Assembly: GCF_013778305.1 (NCBI RefSeq)
Contig: NZ_JACEIC010000002.1
Span: forward strand, 248,001-312,000
Direction: 5' to 3'
Length of the DNA stretch: 64,000 nucleotides
Source: Nocardioides agri
GTDB taxonomy: Bacteria; Actinomycetota; Actinomycetes; Propionibacteriales; Nocardioidaceae
The notes under the pieces are model-generated. The model was not told the origin of the DNA. It searched no databases and saw nothing but the letters and a program-made list of their open reading frames with translations. The translations under genes and the position numbers were made by a program. Positions 35,299 through 45,400 of this stretch are shown piece by piece. Numbering within the stretch: position 1 is the first letter of the stretch; every line of letters begins with the position of its first letter.

Positions 35299-36339
35299 AT
35301 GAAGGCGCTGACGTTCGAAGGCCCAGGCCGAAGGGTCTGGCACGAGATCCCCGATCCCGTCATCGGCGGACCCGAGGACGCGGTCGTCCGCGTCGATGCC
35401 GTGACGATCTGCGGGACCGATCTGCACATCCTCAAGGGCGACGTCCCGGAGGTGACGCCCGGTCGGGTGCTCGGTCACGAGGCCGTCGGCACCGTGCTCG
35501 AGGTCGGCGCCGCGGTCTCCGGATTCGTCCCCGGGGACCGGGTCCTGATCTCCTGCGTGGCCGGGTGCGGCCGCTGCCGCTACTGCCGCGAGAACCAGGA
35601 CGGCCAGTGCCTCTCCGGAGGCGGCTGGACCCTCGGCCACCTGATCGACGGCACCCAGGCCGAGCAGGTCCGGGTCCCGTTCGCCGACCGGGCCCTGCAC
35701 CGCCTGCCGAGCTCCGTCCCCGACGAGCAGGCGCTGCTCCTGGCCGACATCCTCCCCACCGCCTACGAGGTGGGCGTCCGCAACGGACGGGTGGTCCCGG
35801 GCTCGACCGTCGCCATCGTCGGAGCCGGCCCGATCGGCCTGGCGGCCATCCTGACGGCCCGCCTGCTGAGCCCGTCCCGCATCGTCGTGGTGGACCCGGC
35901 GGCCAGCCGACGTGAGGCGGCGGAGCGGCTCGGCGCCGACCTCGCCGTCGCTGACGCCGACGCCGCCCACGAGGCCGTGAAGACAGTCACCGACGGCCTG
36001 GGCTTCGACACCGTCATCGAGGCCGTCGGCATCCCGGAGACCTTCGAGCTCTGCGCAGACCTGGTCCGCGCGGGCGGCACGGTGGCCAACGTCGGCGTGC
36101 ACGGTGCCCCGGCCACGCTGCACCTGGAGCGGCTCTGGATCAGCAACGTCACCATCACCACCGGGCTGGTCGACACCTCGTCGACACCGACCCTGCTCCG
36201 GCTCCTGGCCGACGGCCGGCTCGACACCTCGGGCCTGGTCACGCACCGGTTCGGACTGGACGAGATCCACGACGCGTACGACGTGTTCGGGCGGCCCCAG
36301 GAGAGCGGCGCCCTCAAGGTCGCGCTCTTCAACCAGTAG
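35299..36339 (+). CDS. zinc-dependent alcohol dehydrogenase
   Basis: A 346-residue medium-chain dehydrogenase. Catalytic-zinc ligands are in TICGTDLHIL (Cys) and GRVLGHEAVG (His-Glu); the four structural-zinc cysteines are in the CVAGCGRCRYCRENQDGQC segment. The NAD motif is VAIVGAGPIGLAAIL. The ATG at 35299 has AGGAGG five bases upstream. Substrate is unknown; this group includes alcohol and threonine dehydrogenases. The DosR-like site at 35174 and the lipoprotein esterase 12 nt downstream suggest stress-induced expression of both. Confidence 0.92.
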   Translation: MKALTFEGPGRRVWHEIPDPVIGGPEDAVVRVDAVTICGTDLHILKGDVPEVTPGRVLGHEAVGTVLEVGAAVSGFVPGDRVLISCVAGCGRCRYCRENQDGQCLSGGGWTLGHLIDGTQAEQVRVPFADRALHRLPSSVPDEQALLLADILPTAYEVGVRNGRVVPGSTVAIVGAGPIGLAAILTARLLSPSRIVVVDPAASRREAAERLGADLAVADADAAHEAVKTVTDGLGFDTVIEAVGIPETFELCADLVRAGGTVANVGVHGAPATLHLERLWISNVTITTGLVDTSSTPTLLRLLADGRLDTSGLVTHRFGLDEIHDAYDVFGRPQESGALKVALFNQ

Positions 36340-36351
36340 GCGGAGGCGTTC

Positions 36352-37236
36352 ATGGCACCGACCTCGGTGTGGAGCGCCCTGGCAGTCGCGGTGCTGCTCA
36401 CCGCGACGCTGACCTCGTGCTCCGGCTCGGACCCAGCGACATCCGCCGGGAGCTCACCCGCCGCCTCCTCGTCGGTCACCGTCGAGTACTCGCCCGGGCT
36501 GACCGAGGACATCTACCTGCCCGCAGACTCGAAGCGGGTGCCGTTGGTGGTGCTGATCCCGGGCGGCGGCTGGATGACGGCTGACCCGGCGGGACTCGCG
36601 AGTCTGGCTGCAGGGCTCGCAGAAGCCGGCGTGGCCGCGGCTCCCGCGCACATCCGGGCCTCCGACGACGGCGTCACCTACCCGGCACCGGTCGAGGACG
36701 TGCTCTGTGCGGTCGCCGCGGCGACCGAGCACCTCCGATCGGCTGGATACGCGCCCAGGCCCGTCGTGGTGCTGGGCCACTCCTCGGGCGCACACCTCGC
36801 CGCCCTCGCCGTGCTGGCGGTCGACGACTACGCGCCGACGTGCGACTCACCCGAGGTGCGACCGGACGCGTTGGTCGGCCTGAGCGGGCCCTACGACATC
36901 AGCCAGGTGCCCGACGTCGCTGCCGCCCTGCTGGGCAGCAGCCCGGACGAGGATCCCGGAGCCTGGGCCAGCGCGAACCCGGTCGCGCGGGCCGGTCTCC
37001 GTCCCGAGGTGCCGGTCCTCCTGCTCCACGGCGACGCCGACGAGCTGGTCCCGGTCGACCTCACCACCCAGTTCGCCGAGGCGCTGGACGCCGCCGGGCA
37101 CCGCACGACCGTGGAGGTCGTCCCGGGCGCTGACCACGAGACGATCTACTCGGCCGAGGTGGCCGCCGACCGGATCACGAGGTGGCTGCGGTCGAGCGGC
37201 CCGTGGACATCGGCGTCCCGCAGCGCGACGCCCTGA
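36352..37236 (+). CDS. secreted alpha/beta-hydrolase lipoprotein
   Basis: A 294-residue esterase-like protein with a lipobox (TLTSCSG, Cys at 23). The nucleophile Ser is in VLGHSSGAHLAA, the acid in LHGDADELVP and the His in PGADHETIY; the oxyanion stretch is LIPGGGWM. It resembles BD-FAE/carboxylesterase-type enzymes. It starts 12 nt after the ADH stop, so the two are probably one operon. Confidence 0.85.
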   Translation: MAPTSVWSALAVAVLLTATLTSCSGSDPATSAGSSPAASSSVTVEYSPGLTEDIYLPADSKRVPLVVLIPGGGWMTADPAGLASLAAGLAEAGVAAAPAHIRASDDGVTYPAPVEDVLCAVAAATEHLRSAGYAPRPVVVLGHSSGAHLAALAVLAVDDYAPTCDSPEVRPDALVGLSGPYDISQVPDVAAALLGSSPDEDPGAWASANPVARAGLRPEVPVLLLHGDADELVPVDLTTQFAEALDAAGHRTTVEVVPGADHETIYSAEVAADRITRWLRSSGPWTSASRSATP

Positions 37237-37254
37237 CCCCGGGCCGGTCGACCC

Positions 37255-37269
37255 AGCGGCGCTGCCGCT
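37255..37269. terminator. possible terminator hairpin between convergent genes
   Basis: AGCGGC (37255-37260) and GCCGCT (37264-37269) form a 6-bp stem with a 3-nt loop between the esterase and the convergent USP gene. No T-run is visible. Confidence 0.3.
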
Positions 37270-38192
37270 CACCTCACCAGCTCGCCGTGCTCCTCGGTGA
37301 CGAGGGCGGGCGTCGGCCGTTCGTGTGTCGGCACCACGACCTCGACCGGGCAGTGCGCGGCGTGCAGGACCGTCCGCGCCGTGCTGCCCAGGTGCAGTGC
37401 CGCCGGCACGCCGTGCTCGCGGCGGACGATCACGAGGAGGTCCGCGGCTCGGGATGCCTCCACCAGCGCGTGACCCGCGTGGTCGTGCACGATGCGCACC
37501 TCGACCTCGACGTCGGGGTACGCCGTGCGCCCGTCGCGCAGCAGGGCCTCGACCTCGAGCGTCGCCTCGCGCCGCCAGCTCTCGGTGTCGACCCGAGCCT
37601 CGATGATGTCGTCGTAGGCGCTCGGGAGCTTCCAGGCGTGGACCACCACGAGCTTGGCGCCGGCGCGGCTCGCGGTCGCGAAGGCGACGGCGAGCAGCTC
37701 TGCGGCATGCTTCGGTGCCTTGACCCCGACGAGCACGACGCCGCGCCGCTCGGGCTCCCACGTGGCCGGCACCACCACGACGGGCACCTTCGCCCGCGCG
37801 GCTACGCCGGTCGCGAGGTCACCGCGCAGAAGCCGATGGCTCAGGGGACGTGCGTCCCGGCCCACCACCAGCAGCGCTGCGTGCTCTGCGGCTTCCGCGA
37901 GCCGCACCGAGCGGGTCCCGCAGCACAGCCGGCCCTCGACCCGCACGGTCGGGTCCGACGCCCGAGCCAGGGTGGCCGACTCCTGCAGGATGATCGTCCC
38001 GGTCTCCATCAGCTCGTCCGGGGTCAGGGGGAACATCGGCGAGACCGGCAGGTAGTCGGGCACGACGTGCACCAGCCTGAGCACGGCTTCTCGTGCGGCA
38101 GCCTCGGCAACCGCGTAGCGCACGGCTCCGAGGTTGTCCGACGAGCCGTCGACACCGACGACGACATGGGGGTTCTGCTTCTGGGTGGTCAT
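37269..38192 (-). CDS. tandem universal stress protein
   Basis: A 307-residue protein with two USP folds. The first begins VVVGVDGSSDNLGAVRYA and the second begins VVLVGVKAPKHAAELL, each ending with a hydrophobic strand after the predicted ATP loop (GLLATGVAARAKVPVVVV in the first, GSTARTVLHAAHCPVEVV in the second). Tandem USPs are hallmark members of the mycobacterial DosR regulon. Only GGTCCC half-sites, not a full palindrome, are seen upstream. Confidence 0.9.
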   Translation of the reverse strand: MTTQKQNPHVVVGVDGSSDNLGAVRYAVAEAAAREAVLRLVHVVPDYLPVSPMFPLTPDELMETGTIILQESATLARASDPTVRVEGRLCCGTRSVRLAEAAEHAALLVVGRDARPLSHRLLRGDLATGVAARAKVPVVVVPATWEPERRGVVLVGVKAPKHAAELLAVAFATASRAGAKLVVVHAWKLPSAYDDIIEARVDTESWRREATLEVEALLRDGRTAYPDVEVEVRIVHDHAGHALVEASRAADLLVIVRREHGVPAALHLGSTARTVLHAAHCPVEVVVPTHERPTPALVTEEHGELVR

Positions 38193-38327
38193 GACGCCCT
38201 CCTCTGCACGGCGCGCTGAGCTGTCTGTCCCTCAACGGTCCCGCCGTGAGGGTCCCGCGCGGCAGGGCCGGCCGTCTGTCGCGGGCAGGCCGTTCGTCAT
38301 CCGCGCCACGAACGCACCCCGCGGGGC

Positions 38328-39749
38328 TCAGTCGAGACGGACCCGCTCCCCGCGCCGCGGCACCACGGCCGTGATCCCGAGGTCGCGGTGGATCCGCTGG
38401 GCCAGCGCGTGCGACGCGTCGGCCTCGCCGTGGACGACGTACGCGACCTGCGGCGGCTCCGAGGCGGAGCCGAGCCAGGCGACGAGCTCGTCGGCGTCCG
38501 CGTGCACCGAGAAGGTGGCGTCATCCACGATCTCCGCACGCACCGGGACGTACCTGCCGTGGATCTTGACCTGCGGCGCGCCGTCGAGCAGCTGGCGGCC
38601 ACGGGTCCCGACCGCCTGGTAGCCGGTCAGCACGACGCAGTTGCGGCGTTGCGGCAGCTGGTGCTTCAGGTGGTGGATCACCCGACCCCCGGTGGCCATC
38701 CCCGAGGCCGAGATGATGATGCAGGAGGTCCCGGGCCGGTTGAGGCGCATCGAGCCCTCGGCGTCGCGCACCTCGCGGACCCGCAGGGAGTCGACCGCGG
38801 TGAGGAGCTTCGCGGCGGCCGGTCGCAGCTCGGCTGATCCGGCGTGGATCGCGGCCCGGTAGACACGGAGCGTCGCGAGCGCCATCGGGCTGTCGACGAA
38901 GACCGGCACCCGCGGCACCGCGCCGGACTCCATCAGCTGGTGGATCTGGAGCAGCACCAGCTCGGTGCGGTCGACGGCGAACGCGGGGATCAGCACCGAT
39001 CCGCCGCGACCGACGGTGCGCCGGACGGCCGCCGCCAAAACGTCCGCCGTCGGGGCGGGGTGGAGTCGGTCGCCGTACGTCGACTCGATCACCGCCGTCG
39101 ACGCCGCGGTCGGCGGTGGCGGCGGGTTGAGCAACGGGTGGGTGGGGCGGCCGAGGTCACCGCTGAGCACGACCGTCGCACCGTCGACGTCGAGGTGCAC
39201 GGTCGAGGAGCCCAGGATGTGCCCCGCCGGACGAAGGACGACCCGGGCGCCCGGCCCCGCCTCGACCTCCTCGCCGAACCCGACCGGCGCGATGAGCCGG
39301 AGGGTGCGCTCGACGTCGTCGACGTCGTACAACGGCAGCGCGGGCCGGTGCCGGGAGAACCCGCTGGCGTTGGCGAACCGGGCGTCCTCCTCCTGCAGGT
39401 GGGCGCTGTCGCGGAGCACGATCTCGACGAGCTCGGCCGTCTCGGGCGTGCACAGCACCCGGCCGCTGAACCCTTCCTTGACCAGCCGCGGCAGGTATCC
39501 GCAGTGGTCGAGGTGCGCGTGGCTGACGACGACCGCAGCGAGCTCCGACGCCGGCACCTCGGACGGCTCCCAGTTCAGGCGCCGCAGCGCGGAGGGCCCT
39601 TGGTACAGCCCCGCGTCCACCAGCAGGCGGCAGGCGTCGGACTCGACGAGGAACCGGCTCCCGGTGACGGTGCCGGCGGCGCCGAGGAAGGTGAGCACCG
39701 GCCTCCGGTGCGTCCGTGGCACAGGGCGCGCCGCCCTGGTGTCGTCCAT
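38328..39749 (-). CDS. beta-CASP metallo-beta-lactamase fold nuclease
   Basis: A 473-residue MBL-fold protein. Zinc-site motifs: VVSHAHLDHCGYLPRL, GHILGSSTV and LSGDLGR. The beta-CASP insert is present (FAVDRTELVLLQIHQL, SGMATGGR), and the RMMBL motif is TFSVHADADEL. In related proteins this architecture cleaves RNA endo- or exonucleolytically. It lies between the USP and the DevR-like regulator. Confidence 0.9.
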   Translation of the reverse strand: MDDTRAARPVPRTHRRPVLTFLGAAGTVTGSRFLVESDACRLLVDAGLYQGPSALRRLNWEPSEVPASELAAVVVSHAHLDHCGYLPRLVKEGFSGRVLCTPETAELVEIVLRDSAHLQEEDARFANASGFSRHRPALPLYDVDDVERTLRLIAPVGFGEEVEAGPGARVVLRPAGHILGSSTVHLDVDGATVVLSGDLGRPTHPLLNPPPPPTAASTAVIESTYGDRLHPAPTADVLAAAVRRTVGRGGSVLIPAFAVDRTELVLLQIHQLMESGAVPRVPVFVDSPMALATLRVYRAAIHAGSAELRPAAAKLLTAVDSLRVREVRDAEGSMRLNRPGTSCIIISASGMATGGRVIHHLKHQLPQRRNCVVLTGYQAVGTRGRQLLDGAPQVKIHGRYVPVRAEIVDDATFSVHADADELVAWLGSASEPPQVAYVVHGEADASHALAQRIHRDLGITAVVPRRGERVRLD

Positions 39750-39793
39750 CCGTGCCTCCCTTCGCGGAGCGGGCGCCGATGCGCGTGGTGGCT

Positions 39794-40480
39794 CTAGTGG
39801 TGCCCGCTCCGGGCGTGCTGGCGGGCGGCGATGATGGCCGCCTGCGTGCGGCTCTCGACGCCGAGCTTGCTGAGCATCGTGGACACGTAGTTCTTGACGG
39901 TCTTCTCCGCCAGCGAGAGCCGCTCGGCGATCTGACGGTTCGTCATGCCCTCGCCGACGAGGTCGAGGATCTGGTGCTCCTTGGGTGTCAGGTGCCTGGT
40001 CACCGGGTCCTCGGGCGGGCCGCTGCGCAGTCGGCTCAGCACCTGGGCGGTGACCGCGGGATCCAGCATCGACTGCCCGGCGGCGACGCGGCGCACGGTC
40101 GTCACGAGGTCGTCGCCCTTGATCTGCTTCAGCACGTAGCCGGCGGCCCCGGCCATGATCGCCGCGAACAGCGCCTCGTCCTCGTCGTACGACGTCAGGA
40201 TCAGGACGGCGATGGTGGGGTCGACGGAGCGGACCTGGCGACAGACGTCGACCCCGGAGCCGTCGGGGAGACGACAGTCGAGGACGGCGACGTCGGGACG
40301 CAGCGCGGGGATGCGATGCGCCGCCTCCCGCGCGAGACCGGACTCGCCCGCAACCTCGATGTCGCCCTCGGCCTCGAGGAGGTCGCGGATCCCCCGGCGG
40401 ACCAGCTCGTGGTCGTCGAGCAGGTAGACCGTGATCGGTCGCGGGTCAGGACGACCCGGTTCGGCGTACCGCTCCCACAT
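39794..40480 (-). CDS. devR: response regulator, NarL/LuxR type, close DevR/DosR homologue
   Basis: A 228-residue two-component response regulator. The phospho-acceptor is Asp68 ([11 protein letters not shown]) with Asp22-Asp23 (LLDDHE) in the acidic pocket; the Thr/Ser and Lys sites are [10 protein letters not shown] and YVLKQIKG. The C-terminal HTH ([20 protein letters not shown]) closely follows M. tuberculosis DevR as I recall it ([20 protein letters not shown]), as does the IKG/ILTSY region. No sensor kinase is in the window. An exact palindrome lies 59 bases upstream, suggesting autoregulation. No strong ribosome-binding site precedes the ATG at 40480. Confidence 0.85.
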   Translation of the reverse strand: [228 protein letters not shown]

Positions 40481-40538
40481 ACATCGACGGTAGGCGTTCC
40501 TGGCCCGCGGCGCCGCGGGCGATGGCCCTCCGCGTCCC

Positions 40539-40552
40539 GGGACCTTGGTCCC
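40539..40552. promoter_or_regulatory. DosR-box-like palindrome, devR upstream region
   Basis: GGGACCTTGGTCCC, a perfect 14-bp palindrome apart from the central TT. It lies between the divergent regulator (start 40480) and membrane protein gene (start 40658), 59 and 106 bases away respectively. Confidence 0.6.
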
Positions 40553-40657
40553 GTCCGTGGGGAGCGATCGTGACCTTCGCCCCTGCCGGCCGCGGCTCGC
40601 CCGACCGACGATGGCAGGGCAGACGAGCAGAGCTGCGTCAAGGAGGTCGCGAGCACC

Positions 40658-41392
40658 ATGACCACCACCGCGGCCCGATCAGCCGCCCCGACTGCGCGAG
40701 GACCCTGGACTCCCGGTCGCCTGGTCGGCACCGTCGCCGCCTCCGCCCTCCTGCTGATCGGGGCGCTGCTCGTCGTGGCCGGGGTCGCGGTCGGCGTCGG
40801 CTCGGGCGTGCTCCGAGACGACGACGGGCTCTACCGCACCAGTGCCACGACGTGGCGCAGCCCCGGGTACGCCGTCCGCTCCGAGGACGTCTACCTCCAC
40901 CGCGCACCGATGATGCCCGGCTCGCCCGGCCGGATGATGGGCAGGGTCGAGGTCAGCGCCGTCTCCACCGACGGGAGGGCGGTTTTCGTCGGAGTCGCGC
41001 GAGCGGCCGACGTGCACCGCTACCTCCAGGGGGTCGCCGGGTCGACGGTCGCGGACCCGTGGGGAGCCGCCTCCGCGTCGACCCGCGACACCGTGGGCGG
41101 GCCACCGGGCCTGCTACCGACCGAGGCGTCGTTCTGGGTCACGTCCGCCTCCGGTCCCGGCACCCGGGTCCTGTCCTGGACGCCCGGGTCCGGACGCTGG
41201 TGCGTCGTCGTGATGAACGCCGATGGGTCGGCACCTGTCTCGGCCGACGTCACCGTCGCGGCGGAGCTCCCGTTCGTGGACGGAGCCGCGACGACGCTCC
41301 TCGTGTCGGGCGTCGCCCTCGTCGCCGTGGCGGCGATCGGCCTGCTGCTCGCGATCCCGCCGACGCGACGACCGCCCGGCGATCAGGAGTAG
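40658..41392 (+). CDS. two-segment membrane protein of unknown function
   Basis: A 244-residue protein with one membrane segment near residues 28-50 (ALLLIGALLVVAGVAVGVG), an extracytoplasmic domain with a Trp-rich core (RTSATTWRSPGYAVRSED, then RVLSWTPGSGRWCVVVMNAD), and a C-terminal segment at about 210-230. No known family was recognised. It is divergent from devR with the best palindrome between them and may be a target. Confidence 0.75.
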   Translation: MTTTAARSAAPTARGPWTPGRLVGTVAASALLLIGALLVVAGVAVGVGSGVLRDDDGLYRTSATTWRSPGYAVRSEDVYLHRAPMMPGSPGRMMGRVEVSAVSTDGRAVFVGVARAADVHRYLQGVAGSTVADPWGAASASTRDTVGGPPGLLPTEASFWVTSASGPGTRVLSWTPGSGRWCVVVMNADGSAPVSADVTVAAELPFVDGAATTLLVSGVALVAVAAIGLLLAIPPTRRPPGDQE

Positions 41393-41408
41393 CGAGCCGC
41401 GCTGCGCC

Positions 41409-42434
41409 TCAGCCCTCGTCGACGACGTCGCGACCGTCGGCGGTCAGCGGGTGCTCGTCGATCGCCTCGACGGCCTCGGTGATCTCCGGCTCGGCGGCGG
41501 GACGGCGGTCGAGGTGGATGCCGGCGATCATGCAGCGCACGGAGCCGCCCGCCAGCTCGATCGTCGGGATGTCGACCGCCACGATCGTGCAGGACTTCTC
41601 GATCTCGGCGACCTGGTCGGGGCGCAGGCTGCGGTGCGCGCTGGCGGACATCGCCATGATGTAGTTGCGGCGGCCGTCCGAGGTGCGCCCGCACAGCTCG
41701 ACGGCGTTGCCGGCGAACTGGCGGACCTGCTCCTCGGTGAGCTCGACGACCGTGCGGCCGTTGACGGTCAGCCGCTCGCGCACCTGCTCGCGGCGCTGCT
41801 TGTCGGGGATCAGGTCGAGCGCGAACAGGGCGACGTCGGTGCCCACGCAGCCCATGACGTTGGTGTGGTAGACCGGCACGCCGTCGTGGTCGACGGCGTC
41901 GAACGCCATCGGCTCGTAGCCGAAGTCGGTGCAGAAGCGCTCGAGCACGTGCGTGTCGGCGCGGTGGCTGCGCGCGGCGTACGCGACCCGGGAGACGTGG
42001 TCGAGGACCATCGCGCCGGTGCCCTCGAGGAAGATGCCGTCGGGCTCGAGGCCGGAGTAGTCGATGATCGTCTGCACGCGGTACTCCGACTTGAGCATCT
42101 CGAGCACGTCGGCGCGGCGCTCGTGGCGCCGGTTGGAGGCGTACATCGGGTAGACCGCGACGTTGCCGCCGGCGTGGGTGGAGAGCCAGTTGTTCGGGAA
42201 GACGCTGTCGGGCCGGGTGTGGTCCTCGTCGGAGAACACGTGCACGCGGACGCCGGCCGCGCGCAGGGCGTCGGCGACCGCGTCCATCTCGGCCAGGGCC
42301 TTCACAGCGGTGGCGTCGTCGGACTGACCGGCCGGGACGTCGCCCTGGAAGGCGTTGTCGGCGGCGGTCGCCGGGTTGGGCTTGAATCGCTCGGCGCGGA
42401 TCAGGATGACCGCGGAAGGGGCCTGGGCACTCAC
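41409..42434 (-). CDS. ctlX: CtlX-type citrulline/arginine-related amidinohydrolase
   Basis: A 341-residue member of the arginine deiminase/amidinotransferase fold, most like the citrulline-utilization hydrolase CtlX. Motifs are VFPNNWLSTH, FLEGTGAMVLD and VYHTNVMGCVGTD, with a late Cys (GGSVRCMIAG) expected to be the nucleophile. It would release ammonia from citrulline or a related guanidino/ureido compound. It follows the jetC gene on the same strand, where JetD is expected in Wadjet operons. Confidence 0.85.
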   Translation of the reverse strand: MSAQAPSAVILIRAERFKPNPATAADNAFQGDVPAGQSDDATAVKALAEMDAVADALRAAGVRVHVFSDEDHTRPDSVFPNNWLSTHAGGNVAVYPMYASNRRHERRADVLEMLKSEYRVQTIIDYSGLEPDGIFLEGTGAMVLDHVSRVAYAARSHRADTHVLERFCTDFGYEPMAFDAVDHDGVPVYHTNVMGCVGTDVALFALDLIPDKQRREQVRERLTVNGRTVVELTEEQVRQFAGNAVELCGRTSDGRRNYIMAMSASAHRSLRPDQVAEIEKSCTIVAVDIPTIELAGGSVRCMIAGIHLDRRPAAEPEITEAVEAIDEHPLTADGRDVVDEG

Positions 42435-42492
42435 AACAGATGAATGTAAGCCCTCATCGGCGCGCGGACGGCATCGACGCCGGCCCCGGCCG

Positions 42493-45400
42493 TCACCTCC
42501 CCGCGGCGTCCGATATCGACGTGATCCACGCCTGGTGGGTGCTGGCGTTCTTGGTGATCGCGAGCAGCTCGTCCATGTGCGGCTCGAGACCGGTCACCTT
42601 GTCGAGCGGGACGCCGACGATCAGCTGGAACCCGAGTCCCCGCCACGCCTGCACCGCGCGGCCGGCGAACTCCGAGTCCGCCTTGACGAAGCCCTCGTCG
42701 AGGAAGACCGGCGCGAAGCGCGGCCGCGACCGCATCTCGTCCCCGAGCCGGAAGCGGAGCGCGGACCCGACGATGAAGGCCACCAGCTCCTGGCTCTCGC
42801 CGCCGCTCTTCTCGCCGAGGGTGCGGTACGTCGCGCGCAGCTCACCCGTGAGGTGGTCGTAGCGCTCGGCGCTGATCTCGACGTGGCGCCGCACGTCGAG
42901 CAGGCGGTCGCGGTCGGTGAGCGCGGCCGCGGCGTCGCCCACCTGGCTGGGCCTGCGCAGCTGCTGCATGAAGCGGCTGAGCTCGGCGAAGCGCTTCTCC
43001 AGCGCCTCCTCCCCCAGGTCGGTCGTCGAGCCGGACGAGAGCGCCCGCAGGTCCTTCATGAACACCTGGACATGCGCCGGGCTCAGCCGCCGCAGCCGGA
43101 TCCGCAGCCGGTCGCCGGAGGCGCCGAACTCCAGGCGTCGCAGGATCGCGTTGATCGGCTCGAGCCGGTCCTCGATCTCCTCGACCGACGCGGCCATCGC
43201 CCCCACGAGCGGAACCAGGTCCTGGCCGCTCCACTCGGTGAGCCGGCGTCGCCACTCGGCGCGCCGGTCGGCGAGGCCCTTGCCGCGGATCTCGTCGAGG
43301 ATCCGGGCGTAGTCGGGGTAGGAGTCGACGGTGGCACCGAGGTTGGGCGAGTCCCACTGGAACTTGTAGACCCGGAAGATCTGCGTCAGGTCCTCGTCGA
43401 CCCGCCGGATCTCGGCGTCGGCGTCGGCGACCGCGTCGCGCAGACGCTCGGCCAGCCGGTGCGAGGTCTCCGGGAACCGGTCGAGGTCGTCGGGGTCCGC
43501 CGGGGCGGCGGCCGCCGCGAAGTCGGCCGCCAGCGCGGCCTCCTGCTGCTCGGTGACGGCGACCCTGCCGGTGGCCTCCATCGCCTGCAGCCGGTCCTTG
43601 ACCAGGTCCTCGGAGTCGACGAGCTCGGTGTGCGCGGCCTTGAGGTCGCGCTGCCGCTGCTCGACGCCGTAGCGGGCCCGGCGGGTCTCCTCCAGCCGAG
43701 CCGCGAGGTCCTCGATCTGGGTCTCCAGCGCGTGCAGCTGGTCGTCGGAGCCGAGGATCTCGGCGCGGCGCTGCTCGAGGTCGGCGAGCCGGCGGTCGCT
43801 GCCGTCGACGTCGAGGTCGTCGAAGCGGGCGGTGGCGACCGCGTCGTACGACGCCTTCTGCTGCTCCAGCACCCGCGACCGCCGGTCGAGCTCGGCGATG
43901 TCGGCGGCGATCTCCTCGAGCTGCCGCTCCAGGCCGTCTGCCTCGGCGTCGAGCTCGGCGATCGCGTCGGCGTTGGAGAAGCCGATGATGCTCCGCGCGT
44001 CGTTGCGGCCGTGCGCTCCGCGGCGGCCGTTGCGGGTCTGACCCGCGAGCGTGACCCGGAAGCCCGGCCCGGCCAGTCCGCCGGCGGTCTCGACGCAGAG
44101 CGCGTTGCGGCCGGGCTCGTCGAGGTGCGCCTGCACCCAGCCGCTGAACGGCGAGTCCTGGAAGACCAGCTTGCCCGCGACCCGCTCCGGGTCGGCCGGG
44201 CCGAGGTCGGGCAGACCGAGCTCCGCGCCCTCGAAGGTGAGCCGGCCCCGCAGCTGCAGGCCGTCGATCGCGCGGGAGAACTCGTCCAGCCGGTCGAGCG
44301 GCACCAGCAGCGTGCGGGCGGTGGCCCCGAGCACGGTCTCGATCGCCGTGCGCCAGCGGGTCTCCTCCGGTGCCACGTCGATCAGTTCGGCCACGAACGG
44401 CAGCTCGTCGAGGCCGAGCCCGCTGGCGGCGGCGACCTCGGCGCGCAGCTCGTGCATGCGGGCCGGCACCCGGCCGGAGCGGCTCTCGAGCGACGCCCGC
44501 TCGCGGCGCAGCTCGGCGCGCCGCTCGCTCAGCGGGAACTGGCGGCGCAGGGCGGCGTCGCGCTCCTGCCGGATCCGCTCCTGGTCGCGCTGCCAGCCGG
44601 CCAGCCACTGCCGGGCGTGCAGCTGAAGCACAGCGAAGGCCTCCGCAGACATCAGCGCGGCGTCGACGTCGGGCGCCTGGGCGTCGGTCGCGTCGATCAG
44701 CGGGAGCATCCGCTCCTGCAGGACGGTGCGCCGCTCGAGGCGGTCGTCCCGCACCACCTGCTCCTGCTCGAGCGACAGGGCAAGCGCCTGCAGCGTCGAG
44801 CCACCCGCCGCGCGGTGCGCCTCCTTCGCCGCCTCGAGGTCCGTCTGCAGCGCCCGTTCCGCCGACGCCGCCGCGGTGAGCTCGTCGGCCGCCGCCGCGC
44901 GGTCGTTGCGGTTGGCAGTCACCGCGGCCTCGATCAGCCGCAGGTGGGTCCGGAGCAGCCACAGCCGCAGCGGGGTGTCACCGGCCAGCGTCACGCCGTA
45001 GGAGTCGAGCTCGGCGAGTCGGCGGGTCGCCGCCGTCTTGCGCTCGTGGAGCTCGCCGATCGGCTCGAGGAGCTCGAGCTTCTGCTCCTCGGTGCGCATC
45101 GCCGAGTGCGCGGTGTCGAGGTCGTCGAAGTGCTCGATGGCGCGGTCGGCGGCGGCGTACGTCGCCGGCCGCTCCAGCACCATGTCCTTGTAGAGCTCGT
45201 CGACGCTGCGCACCTGGTTGCCGGCCTGGATCCGGGCGAGCAGCCGCAGCGCCTTCGCGCCGTCGCCGTTGGCGCCGATGCCGAGCCGTGCATGCAGGAC
45301 CGCCGAGAACTCGGCGTAGGTGCGGTGCACGCGGATGCCCGGGAAGAGCTTCTTGAGCGTGTTGGCGTGGAACCGCTCGGGCACCGCGACCTCGAGCGCG

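Noticed and set aside
38229-38256. Two GGTCCC half-sites upstream of the tandem USP gene
   Set aside because: Left half-sites do not fit GGGACC at the right spacing, so no full DosR-like site could be claimed.
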